Source: Saccoglossus kowalevskii (Eukaryota > Hemichordata > Enteropneusta > Harrimaniidae). From it: DNA of 30,697 nt. The stretch is from positions 426,745 to 457,441 of the forward strand of contig NW_003155241.1 in the NCBI RefSeq assembly GCF_000003605.2, given 5' to 3'. Of this stretch, positions 21,305-29,288 are shown one piece after another; position 1 is the stretch's first letter; each line of letters opens with the position of its first letter. Both the position numbers and the translations under genes were made by a program. The notes under the pieces are model-generated. The model saw only the letters and a list, made by a program, of their open reading frames with translations, did no database searches and was not told the origin of the DNA.

Positions 21305-21600
21305 CGGTCACTGGTAGCATAGTGGTTGTTGCATCAGGCTCATTATTGGTAGACCCAAGTTCAAATCCTTCTTTAGGCTGAACATCAAAAAGGATCAAAT
21401 CTACCTTGGGTGAGTGTGCCACAGACTCAATGGGAAGGCCAATTTCTCTGTCCGGTATTCATTCACTAACGAATGCGACTTTGGTGGAACCTTGGTTAAG
21501 GTCTGCAGGGGTTTGTGTTCGACCGAGCCTGGTTAATTATTACCAGATTTAATGTGTCAAAAAAGACACAAAGCTCTGCCAAGATCTCATTTTGAGCAAA
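21305..21600 (+). mobile_element. tRNA-derived SINE in the intron after exon 4
   Basis: The head (21305-21372) looks like a degraded tRNA gene with an internal RNA polymerase III promoter: A box TAGCATAGTGG at 21315-21325 and B box GTTCAAATCC at 21359-21368. The head is followed by about 200 bp of unrelated body ending near the AAAAAAGACACAAAGCTC region. It lacks a proper acceptor-stem pairing, so it is a SINE rather than a functional tRNA gene. The 3' boundary is approximate because no clear target duplication was seen. Confidence 0.7.
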
Positions 21601-22068
21601 GATAAATATAAGACTTGTTTTACATCATCCATCTTCCATTTGCTTCAATCAACACAAAATAATATGAATACATAATCAGGGGAACAGTTGATGCGAAAAT
21701 GGAACGCCATTTGTGGGGTATAAACAAGTCTCATGGCCATCTCACTTTCAACCAGAGCTTGTGTCCACTGTTACATGTTCCTTATAAACTTTGTACAACC
21801 GTCTCTCATACTATTCTCCAAGAAGAATATGTTTTGATGATGTCAGGTGCATATAGACATTCTATGAATTGGAAGGTGTCATAATTGCAGAGCATGTTTC
21901 CATGTTCATGTCTGATGGGTCTAAATTATACTTTGTTGGTTTGCGATTCTTAGTATTATAGAGTACATGTACACTTGTATATTTTTGCTTTCGGATGCAC
22001 AATTACCTGCAAATACTTATCATTGCTACATGCCAGATGATTGTACTAACATACTGTGTTCATTTCAG

Positions 22069-22275
22069 ACAACTGTTCCTGTGAGTATGCAGCTAGAAAT
22101 TGCTCCTCAGCATCACTTGTTCATGATTGGTCGAAGTGGTGTGAATATTAAACAGTTGATGCAACAGACAGGGGCTAGCGTTCATTTTCCAGATCCAAAT
22201 AGTTCACCCAGAAAGAGTACTGTGTTTATTTCTGGTAGTATTGATTCAGTTCTACTAGCAAGAGATTTTTTAATA
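22069..22275 (+). CDS. BICC1: Bicaudal-C, visible exon 5 (KH3 with GRSG loop)
   Basis: 207 bp, 69 codons, phase 0, between GTTCATTTCAG and GTAAGT. It starts TTVPVSMQLEIAPQHHLFMI, carries the GXXG loop as GRSGVNIKQLM, then TGASVHFPDPN and a hydrophobic end LLARDFLI. This is KH3 of Bicaudal-C, and the intact GXXG predicts RNA contact. The 805-bp intron before it carries the SINE at 21305. A frame continuing from 21967 into this exon merely reads through the intron. Confidence 0.96.
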
Positions 22276-22419
22276 GTAAGTCGTGCTTTGTTTCATTTCA
22301 GTGTGTTTGCTTTACTTGCCAGTACTAGACTGGAATAGAGAGCAGTACATTCCTTGCTCTCTTAGTAGTACATGTGCTTGCATAAGAGACAGAGGTGTGT
22401 CTATGGACAAAATAAGTTA

Positions 22420-22627
22420 CTGTAAAATAGTTTATTTTAGCTGGAATTAATTTTCTCTGCAAAGACATTTTGGGTGTTTTGTATGGCATTTATTTTCACT
22501 GATTTTTGAGAATTTGGATGTAAAATATAGGAAAAAAGGTATATTCACTGGATTTTATTTTCACTGAATCTTTCCTTCAGCGAAAATAGCAAAAATTAAT
22601 CCCAAGCGAAAATAAAGTATTTTACAG
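22420..22627 (-). mobile_element. TA-target MITE, copy 3 (inverted orientation)
   Basis: A 208-bp element flanked by TA at 22418-22419 and 22628-22629, with ends CTGTAAAATAGTTTATTTTA and, read backwards from the right, CTGTAAAATACTTTATTTTC. Its reverse complement matches the internal part of the 5867 copy, including the TTTTTTCCTATATTTTACAT block. It sits in the intron after exon 5, opposite in orientation to copies 1 and 4. Confidence 0.9.
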
Positions 22628-22871
22628 TATATTTCAGTATACAGTAAATGCATTTTAAGGCTTGAGTGCACTTCTAAAGGCAGTGTGCTTTTAATGTGCA
22701 AATTTAGTGCTTATACAGTAATAAAATAAACAACAAACAAACAAACTACATGTAGGTCTTCCTGGTAACCTCATCGTCCGAATCGCAGGGTCCCGTGTCT
22801 TTGACCTATAGGCCTCTACACGATACCGTGCGGGATCGCATAGGCTAATTGCGTATCTTAAGCAGTGAGAT

Positions 22872-22908
22872 CTGATTGGGCGCGCCTTGAAACAAGGCGC
22901 CCAATCAG
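22872..22908. repeat. GC-rich inverted repeat
   Basis: CTGATTGGGCGCGCCTTG, a loop of AAA, then CAAGGCGCCCAATCAG. The arms pair throughout apart from a 2-base bulge. It is strikingly GC-rich against the AT-rich intron and lies just downstream (minus strand) of the RecQ-like fragment. Both arms also contain an inverted CCAAT (ATTGG). Confidence 0.7.
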
Positions 22909-22939
22909 CTTGAACGTACCAAATTAAAAAAAAATTCCA

Positions 22940-23077
22940 CGTTTTTGTCGCTATGAAGACATCTTTCCCACACAAAACTGCGTTGATTGCCTGTACCTGA
23001 TGAGACTTGAGGGCACCAATACCGAAAACTTTCGCAATTTTATCATCACAAATATCACGATTCATGGGCACCGCCAT
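22940..23077 (-). pseudogene. RecQ-type helicase N-terminal fragment, antisense in BicC intron
   Basis: The minus strand encodes, from an ATG in good context (AACAAAATGG), MAVPMNRDICDDKIAKVFGI followed by GALKSHQVQAINAVLCGKDV and FIATKT. The spacing FG-x-x-ALK-x-HQ-x-x-AI-(3)-L-x-GKDVF-x-x-x-xT matches the motif 0/Q-like region and the approach to Walker A in RecQ-family superfamily-2 DNA helicases. Where the Walker A GxGKS should follow, the frame instead runs into WNFF and AT-rich DNA, so no ATPase site exists here. A GTGGAA after AAAAC could be a weak donor, making this a first exon, but no continuation is seen. CCAATTAG lies upstream on the same strand. It is either a truncated copy or a first exon of an unseen antisense gene. 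Confidence 0.55.
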
Positions 23078-23429
23078 TTTGTTTAAAATGAAACGCCAAA
23101 GAGGGATTTGTAACACGCAAACTAATTGGACAATGATTAGCCGCAACTGACTACTGGGGGTGCTGTTAGAATACGCATATTTGATGGTCGTTCTGCCAAT
23201 GTCTGTTTAGAAGCTTGGCCGAATAAACTTAGATCTTGGCTAGCGAAGATGAGTAACCTTCCATCACAGTGCAACTGAAAGTGGCACAGTTAAATTTTTG
23301 GTGGTTGATACTAAGACAGAATGGTCATGATTGAAGGCTTGCAAATATTTCTTTACAACTGTTTTCTATATTTTTCATACTTGTTGTTTTTCGTTTTAAT
23401 GTTTGTATTTTTATTTACTTTTCATTTAG

Positions 23430-23561
23430 GGTTGTTTACCACTAGTTTTGATGTTTGATATGAAAGAAGACGTTGATATCGATCAACAAAAAATAACCCA
23501 ACTCATGGAGCAGTTGGATGTTTTTATTAGCATTAAACCAAAACCAAAACAACCAAGTAAG
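23430..23561 (+). CDS. BICC1: Bicaudal-C, visible exon 6 (KH3 end and second KH-like segment)
   Basis: 132 bp, 44 codons, phase 0, between TTTTCATTTAG and GTAAGC. The peptide begins GCLPLVLMFDMKEDVDIDQQ, continues with TQLMEQLDVFISIKPKPKQP and ends SK. It matches the highly conserved Bicc1 block after KH3 (GCLPLVLMFDMKEE and MEQLDVFISIKPKPKQPSK). The preceding 1154-bp intron contains a MITE and the RecQ-like fragment. Confidence 0.96.
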
Positions 23562-23980
23562 GTAAGCCATAATGATAATACACACTAGTGTCATATATAC
23601 AATAAACTAATCATAGGTTCTTTACATTATTATGCCTGGTTACTGGACCATATGAATCCATCTGTAGACTGTTCTTAACTTCCAAATAGATTGGCTAAAA
23701 CTGTCACATGATCTTCAAGCGCTTTTGTGTTTGGCGTATTTCAAGTCACATGATATTTTAATTGTGTAGATGGCCAGTTAGAAGCCATACTGATTACCGA
23801 TAATGTAAATTATGCAAATAATTATAATACTAATTATGAAAGTATTGGGTGATGAGTGGATTCTATAGTGCCCACCAGTTGAGTTCATAATGGTATTCAA
23901 ATCAATACAAGTGATTTTGAACCAGTTAAATGTTTACAGTAATCATAAATAACACAAGTGATATTCACTTTGTTTTATAG
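23562..23980. other. BicC intron without recognised features
   Basis: A 419-bp AT-rich intron from GTAAGC to TTTTATAG. No repeat or RNA is recognised. Confidence 0.6.
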
Positions 23981-24188
23981 TCAGTCATTGTGAAAAGTGT
24001 TGAGAGGAATGCAGGAAATATGTACAGAGCAAGGCAGATATTACTTGGAATGGACACAGAAATGCCAATTTCATCTTTGTTAGTATCGTCATCGTCATCA
24101 CCATTATCATCGACATCCACAGCTCCTGCTATCAGTATTAGTGATAGTCTTACATCTGGACTGGGACTCAACAGTCTCAACAGTTTAG
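23981..24188 (+). CDS. BICC1: Bicaudal-C, visible exon 7 (end of KH-like domain, start of linker)
   Basis: 208 bp, 69 codons plus one base (exit phase 1), between TGTTTTATAG and GTAAAA. It starts SVIVKSVERNAGNMYRARQI LLG, the conserved end of the KH repeat region, then turns into a Ser-rich linker (SSLLVSSSSSPLSSTSTAP, partly from TCA/TCG-rich sequence at 24083-24120) and ends SGLGLNSLNSL. The low-complexity Ser run is encoded by mixed codons (TCG, TCA), so it is a short impure repeat that could vary in length between individuals. Confidence 0.93.
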
Positions 24189-24640
24189 GTAAAATGATTT
24201 CAAATTTAACAATGTTTTTAGACACAGAAAAAATTATAGAGAAAAATACACACACACACACTCACAGATGTAAGTAAAAAGATGCTTATTGAACATAATG
24301 GATTTATTCTCTATTGAAGTATATTAATGATTTGGAAAATGGAAAAATGAAATGGGAAAAAAATGTTTTTATACAGTGAATGTTGCTTTCCAAATATGTT
24401 GATTGTGATGGTTGCCATGTTAACTTTAAGCCAAAATAGAAGACAAACTCCAATTTTTAAAAAAATCATCTCTCAAGCAGTGGAAAGGAACTTACCATTG
24501 AGAGCTGACTCTATAAATCTCTGATTAATTTGTAATTGGGATAAATAACGTTTTGCAATTTTACAAAACTGCTCAACTTGGCTTCTTGAAATTTAACTGT
24601 CTATAAAGTTTCCTAATAATCATTTTTGTCATTTTTCTAG
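24189..24640. other. BicC intron with a short CA microsatellite
   Basis: A 452-bp intron from GTAAAATG to TTTTTCTAG. A short (CA)n tract lies at about 24247-24264. Nothing else is recognised. Confidence 0.6.
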
Positions 24641-24787
24641 GTTTATTTGGTGGAAGCGCACTCAACGTAAATACCACCCCAAGTATTCTTGGTATAAATG
24701 GACATATAAGTCCGCTACAAAGTCCACAAAACTCAGGTACATCAAGTCCTAATCATTGGCAGCCATCATCACCAAATGCACCAACAG
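24641..24787 (+). CDS. BICC1: Bicaudal-C, visible exon 8 (linker)
   Basis: 147 bp, entry and exit phase 1, between CATTTTTCTAG and GTGAGT. It encodes GLFGGSALNVNTTPSILGIN, then GHISPLQSPQNSGTSSPNHW and QPSSPNAPT. It resembles the Bicc1 linker words SPLQSP and the Trp-containing segment after it, though most of this linker is poorly conserved. It is likely disordered, and the Ser-Pro pairs are possible proline-directed phosphorylation sites. Confidence 0.88.
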
Positions 24788-25250
24788 GTGAGTCCCCTAC
24801 ATATATAATGGTTTAGTCCATGTGATTCTGCTACTTCAAGCTTCAGTCATTATGTTTGTTGCATGTCAATCAACATTATGACCAAGTAGTAACTCAAATT
24901 TACTAAAACATGCAGAAAAAATTAATTACTTTTTGAGTCACATGCTATAAGTAGTCCTGAGCGAGGGAGTCATCACATGCGACAGACAATCATAGCATAT
25001 CGTTGTTTAAAAATAAGGATCTACACATGAGCATTTGCAGTTTTTGAAGTGTTGTTATTGTTGCTTAGGACTTAATTCCTGTGCAGGTATGCGGCGGTGA
25101 CATCCCCTTGCTTTAAGCATTGAATGTGGTGCATTTGCAGTTCCGACTGTTGTGAACATATGATGTTTACCATACAATTTCAAAAATGTTGTTTCACACT
25201 AAACTTCACATCTGTATCATTAACTGTGGGTTTTTGTAATGTATTTGTAG
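24788..25250. other. BicC intron without recognised features
   Basis: A 463-bp intron from GTGAGT to TATTTGTAG. No repeat family is recognised. The frame open from 25124 reads through the intron end into exon 9. Confidence 0.6.
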
Positions 25251-25496
25251 GTTATCCAGTGACACCGATATTTGTTACACAGCCGCTCAACCCAGTACTC
25301 CTAGCACCGGGACCAACTTCATACCCTACCCCATCTCCTCCTCCAGGGCTAACCCCCCTAGACAACATTCAACAACTTACACAACTTTCTCAACTCACAG
25401 AAGCTTTCAAGCAATCCTCAAGTAGTCATCAGTCTAGTGATTCATCTTATTTTAACTCCCAGAGTGCCTTTGATCGTGTGCCTACACCAGATGTGG
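25251..25496 (+). CDS. BICC1: Bicaudal-C, visible exon 9 (Pro-rich linker with SPPPGLTP)
   Basis: 246 bp, entry and exit phase 1, between GTATTTGTAG and GTAAGT. It encodes GYPVTPIFVTQPLNPVLLAP followed by GPTSYPTPSPPPGLTPLDN, then a Gln/Leu/Ser-rich part ending FDRVPTPDV. The APSPPPGLTPVD-like motif is a recognisable Bicc1 linker landmark. The 5' splice site GTAAGT lies at the very edge of a 75-bp tandem repeat that contains a second GTAAGT. Confidence 0.92.
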
Positions 25497-25498
25497 GT

Positions 25499-25721
25499 AA
25501 GTATCAGATTCCTTATATGGAAGTAAGTCACATGATGCAATAATCACATGGGAACTTTTAACCTATCAAATCAGAGTATCAGATTCCTTATATGGAAGTA
25601 ATCACATGATGCAATAATCACATGGGAACTTTTAACCTATCAAATCAGAGTATCAGATTCCTTATATGGAAGTAAGTCACATGATGCAATAATCACACGG
25701 GAACTTTTAACCTATCAAATC
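25499..25721. repeat. 75-bp triplication starting at the exon 9 donor
   Basis: Three copies (25499-25573, 25574-25646, 25647-25721) of a unit with GTATCAGATTCCTTATATGG, AAGTAAGTCACATGATGC and AACTTTTAACCTATCAAATC. Copy 2 lacks two bases (GTAATCAC instead of GTAAGTCAC). Units 1 and 3 contain GAAGTAAGT, a strong 5' splice-site look-alike. The repeat begins within the first bases of the intron. Confidence 0.9.
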
Positions 25722-25812
25722 AGATTACAACTTCTCAAAGTAGAAACCTAAAGGGTAATACCTGTGGTATACTTGGAAGTGTATGTTGTTTAATTGTATT
25801 TGTTGTTTTCAG

Positions 25813-25911
25813 GTGCAAGCAGCAACCAAAGTAATGGAAGCAGTCCCAGCCGAAGTCCTTCTTCAAGTCCTCCCACGAATGTACGGCTGAATCCTCCTGT
25901 TAATAATAATG
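25813..25911 (+). CDS. BICC1: Bicaudal-C, visible exon 10 (Ser/Pro/Asn linker)
   Basis: 99 bp, entry and exit phase 1, between TGTTTTCAG and GTGAGT. It encodes GASSNQSNGSSPSRSPSSSP followed by PTNVRLNPPVNNN. Sequence similarity to other Bicc1 proteins is low, but the SP-rich composition fits the linker (Bicc1 has a TSPKSSP-type stretch here). The call rests on splice borders and phase continuity, so the exon could be alternatively spliced: its length is divisible by three and it is phase-1 symmetric. Confidence 0.85.
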
Positions 25912-26677
25912 GTGAGTTGTTTCGTCATCTAAAGCTGCACTTTATTATCTTTATTCAAAATATTTCTATAATACTATGCATTTGTTATCAGTAATCTTTT
26001 TTGAAAATTATTTTTTGTCATGCATATCTATTACAAGGTGTGATAGAAAAAAATATTTTCATTATTAACATCTCGTCTGCTAATACCCAATTATTTTAAA
26101 GTGATAGAATAACAGCTGTTTTTCATCTTTATTTGCTGTTTATTATATGCCCCCTCCTTGTAAAATACCCTTGTAAAATGACAGCAATTTAAAAATATGT
26201 GTCAATAAAACATTTACTAGAATCTCAACCCCAAACAAGTTGTCATAACTAGCGTCCTCGTAGTCGAGTTTAACTATCAGTAAACTCATCCTATTTTTAG
26301 CTCCGCTGTCGACTTTGTCGAGTGTAGCTTATCATATGAGTGATTGTCCGTTGTAGTCCGTCGTTCGTGTCAATGTTTTACTTTTTCGACTTCTTCGAAT
26401 TGCTTTGATATTACATATATAGGTACTAAATGTGGACCTCTCTCAGATTTGTTCATTTCATGATGATATCTTCAATTCTCTAATTTTAGTGAATATTTTT
26501 GTCATTTTTGGTAAAAAGTGATATTTTCGACTTCTTGTTAAAAACCACAAGTCCAATTGCTTTGATATTACATATAAAGGTACTACATGTGGACCTCTCT
26601 CAGATTTGTTCATTTCCTGGTGATATCTTCAATTATCTATTTTTTGTGAATATTTTTGTCATTTTCTTCTATTTCAG
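25912..26677. other. BicC intron containing a dispersed-repeat-like segment
   Basis: A 766-bp intron. The stretch from about 26280 (TCCGTTGTAGTCCGTCGTTC) to the acceptor looks repetitive and includes the duplication annotated at 26386-26677. Confidence 0.55.
26386..26677. repeat. Direct duplication (157-bp period) running into the exon 11 acceptor
   Basis: Two copies share TTTTCGACTTCTT, AATTGCTTTGATATTACATA, GGACCTCTCTCAGATTTGTT, GATATCTTCAATT and GTGAATATTTTTGTCATTTT. AATTGC starts at 26398 and 26555. The second copy runs to the polypyrimidine tract TTTTCTTCTATTTCAG of exon 11, so part of that 3' splice signal comes from the repeat. Confidence 0.85.
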
Positions 26678-26885
26678 TTGATATATGCACGATGAAATCT
26701 GGATGTGGATACGTAGATGTTCTGATCCCTAGCAGTTATAATAACCAGTCTTTACACAGTAGTGGTAACAGCAGTAGCAATGCTATGACTGATCTCAACT
26801 CCGTCCTTGGTGTCACCACCAGTCCTCCGACTTCCAAAAAACAGATTGTTGCTCTGCTGGCTGGAGCTAGAAATATTCCCTTACA
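26678..26885 (+). CDS. BICC1: Bicaudal-C, visible exon 11 (linker)
   Basis: 208 bp, entry phase 1, exit phase 2, between CTTCTATTTCAG and GTGAGT. It encodes VDICTMKSGCGYVDVLIPSS, then YNNQSLHSSGNSSSNAMTDL and a more conserved end, TSPPTSKKQIVALLAGARNI. The YVDVLIPSS and K-x-x-VALLAGARN segments can be aligned with Bicc1 FVEVGMPRS and KRQTVELLQGTKN. An open frame upstream of 26678 is intron read-through. Confidence 0.88.
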
Positions 26886-27263
26886 GTGAGTACTGTGTAG
26901 TGAAATTGGGTGAATATAACTAAGGGTTGATAAGTTTAAGGGCAGGCAGCTCTCTAAGTAATATGTTGTATAATCAAGATTCTTTTTAAACTGTGTGATT
27001 TCTTACAACTTTGATAGGTTGGGTCTGGGCGATCAGTCATGGTGATTTTCACTGAGGTCCTAGGGAGTCAAAGTGACTTTCTAAATATTCCTTTCACTGA
27101 GGTCCTAGGGAGTCACAGTGACTTTTCCAATATTCCTATATGTCAAATCATGAAAATAGTGATAGTTAAAAAAATTTGGCGTATATTCTATGGAAATGTA
27201 TTTACCGGTAAAGTATGTCAGAATAATTATGACTGGAAATTAATATTACTTATTTTCTTGTAG
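26886..27263. other. BicC intron with a 45-bp direct duplication
   Basis: A 378-bp intron. CACTGAGGTCCTAGGGAGTC starts at 27050 and again at 27095, followed in both copies by AGTGACTTT and AATATTCC. No other feature is seen. Confidence 0.8.
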
Positions 27264-27439
27264 CCATGGTGATAGAAGGTCTTCTGAATCAGGAGACAGT
27301 GACTGTTCAGATAAGAAAGCGCCGGGAGCTGAATGGAGTGAACGAGAGCGAGAGCAACGAGAATTGGAGCGCAACTTTATGGCTGGACAGTTACCAATGT
27401 CATTTGATTACGAATACAAAAAACTAATGGCTACAAAAG
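27264..27439 (+). CDS. BICC1: Bicaudal-C, visible exon 12 (charged region and FDYEYKKL block)
   Basis: 176 bp, entry phase 2, exit phase 1, between TTTCTTGTAG and GTAAAT. It encodes HGDRRSSESGDSDCSDKKAP, then an Arg/Glu-rich stretch (ERERXQRELERN type) that may form a short charged helix, and FDYEYKKLMATK. The latter block and the DKKAPG word are conserved in Bicc1, which confirms both identity and frame. The following intron is only 112 bp. Confidence 0.95.
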
Positions 27440-27551
27440 GTAAATAAAGTCTAATAGGTCTTTATAGTTTAGAAATTGGTGATTAATGCGACATGAAAGA
27501 TGTCATGTATCAATATAAACATTTTGTATTACATTTATTGTTTATTTGTAG

Positions 27552-27715
27552 CAATGCAAAAAAGGCCGATGGTGTCGGAAGTGAGAACGCCTACGGATAT
27601 GTGGAGCGGGATGGGATTCTCAAAGTCAATGCCAGAAGCCATGATACGAGAAATACGAAAAAAAAATAATATAAAACATCCTTATGGTGGGAGTACTTTG
27701 GACTCAACGTACCAG
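27552..27715 (+). CDS. BICC1: Bicaudal-C, visible exon 13 (conserved RTPTDMWSGMGFSKSMPE block)
   Basis: 164 bp, entry phase 1, exit phase 0, between TTATTTGTAG and GTGAGC. It encodes AMQKRPMVSEVRTPTDMWSG, then MGFSKSMPEAMIREIRKKNN and IKHPYGGSTLDSTYQ. The motif VRTPT-x-x-WSG-x-GFSKSMP is nearly invariant in Bicc1 proteins between the linker and the SAM domain. Basic residues follow it. An inverted-repeat element begins about 40 bp into the next intron. Confidence 0.95.
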
Positions 27716-27756
27716 GTGAGCCTCAAGTTGTTGTCTTCAGCAATGTCAGTGTTGTT

Positions 27757-28883
27757 CAAAGGGCAGTGGTCGTCGCGCCACGCATGCACGAGATATGGGT
27801 CTCATATAAACAAAGAAGGTGACTTTGGCTGTTGCGCAGTTCAATGCATGTATGTATGGGGGATCTAAAAACTAACTCTGCGACGCGAGTGGTTTGAAAG
27901 GGACGATTAGGCTGAAATATTCGCATCAACGCGAAAGAGTTTCAACTACTTAACCGATGACGACACCGATACGTGAGACTGAGGAAGTGAGTACAGGAAA
28001 TCTGTTGCTCGTCGACATCGGCCAAATAAACAAAGCCATCGTTTCCATTTATGCAGAGAGCGTGCACCCATCTAATTTTCCGTTGACACTGCCGTTTTAG
28101 TTTTCTTTCTTCAGCAGTAGTTTCTATCCATTGACACAGCTTTACGTTTTTTCTCTCTTAATATTCTTAATAAAACGATATTGATTGCCTAGAAACAGTT
28201 TGACTCGCAACATGCTTTATTTGGGAATTCAAAGTGATGAATATAGTCATAACAAATTATATTTGCTAATGAAAAAAAAAGAATGTAACATCGTGTGAAA
28301 CGTACTTCGCGCTCTACTCGCTTTAAAGTAGATGTTATATATGTTAATAAATCAATGTTATATATGTTAATAAATCAATGTTAAATACTTGCTGATTACC
28401 AAACTGTGCGGCATGTCGTCAGTAAATACTTGTATACCATAGTTCGCGAGTAGTCGGCGAGATAACCATTTAAAACTGAACATTTCTATAAGGCATGCTG
28501 TGTAGGGTACGCATCGATCGACTATTGAGATTCGCACTTTTCGACCAACCAACCAATGGGAATTGTGCTCTTTGCAGAGTGACACTGCAATCCTGTCACA
28601 GAGTACAATAATCAACATTCGGCGAGTCGCACAATCACGTCGCAGAGTTAGTTTTTAGACCCCCATACATACCTCTTCAATGAGTAAAAACTGAGATGTT
28701 ACCGAGCTTTAATTAGGTATTTTTTGGGGTGGAAGATATCGAAGGAGTCACCAACGGTAATTTGTGCAGGTCAAAACTCATACTTGCGATTTCCATTTGA
28801 AGATAGAATGCATTGGATTGTGGGAAAATCAATGTTTATCAATACAAATGTCGCACATGCGCAACGCGACGACCACTCCCTTT
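27757..28883. mobile_element. About 1.1-kb DNA element with nested inverted repeats
   Basis: The left end AAAGGGCAGTGGTCGTCGCG is mirrored at the right by CGCGACGACCACTCCCTTT, and similarity extends about 30-50 bp inward (GCATGCACGAGATAT against GCATGTGCGACATTT). A second inner pair lies at 27846-27890 and 28634-28676: TATGTATGGGGG and CTAAAAACTAACTCTGCGAC, opposite the reverse complement of GTCGCAGAGTTAGTTTTTAG and CCCCCATACATACC. No transposase is recognised inside, so it is non-autonomous. Target duplication is unclear: the right flank has TTAA, the left TCAA. It contains a 23-bp direct repeat at 28332-28377 (ATGTTATATATGTTAATAAA). Confidence 0.75.
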
Positions 28884-29062
28884 AATACCTGTTGAACGCC
28901 TCCACGAATAGCTGAAATGAATGGTGTCAGCCAAGCGATGTGTTGAGTCATCTTTTGTCGTACAATGATGACTAACTTAGTTCTGGTTCATTAGAGAGTG
29001 TGTTGATGTCGTTCATTTGCTTCATAAATAAAACCACTTTCTGTTCATTTGTTCATTTTCAG

Positions 29063-29171
29063 GGAACATTGCCAGAAGAATCCGAGATGCCCCCTACTAG
29101 TAGCAGCTGTTGGCCGGCAAAGTCATCGTCAGTTGCCCCTGGCGAATATCCTGTACATAGGAAAAAGCGAC
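29063..29171 (+). CDS. BICC1: Bicaudal-C, visible exon 14 (basic stretch before SAM)
   Basis: 109 bp, entry phase 0, exit phase 1, between TTCATTTTCAG and GTAAGT. It encodes GTLPEESEMPPTSSSCWPAK, then SSSVAPGEYPVHRKKRR. Only the ending (HRKKRR, equivalent to the SPKRKQNK basic stretch of Bicc1) is recognisably conserved; the rest is supported by strong splice borders and correct phase. The HRKKRR cluster could act as a nuclear-localisation-like or RNA-contacting basic patch, which is speculative. Confidence 0.87.
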
Positions 29172-29288
29172 GTAAGTATATGGTTGTGAACTGTCAGGGA
29201 TGATTTGATGTTACAGGTTTCATACCATGAAATCCAGCATCGATGTTTCCTATACTTCCGCACAGTGTTGTAGATTTTGTTTCAATAA

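Noticed and set aside
21305-21372. Functional tRNA gene
   Set aside because: A and B boxes are present but the acceptor-stem ends do not pair convincingly and the sequence continues into a SINE body.
23965-24261. 98-codon minus-strand frame with an Asp-rich run
   Set aside because: Shadow of BicC exon 7; the Asp run is the complement of its TCA/TCG serine codons.
27500-27868. Extension of exon 13 past 27715 as a protein terminus (a read-through stop near 27868)
   Set aside because: A strong GTGAGC donor lies at 27716, the extension enters a transposable element, and the next exon continues in phase.
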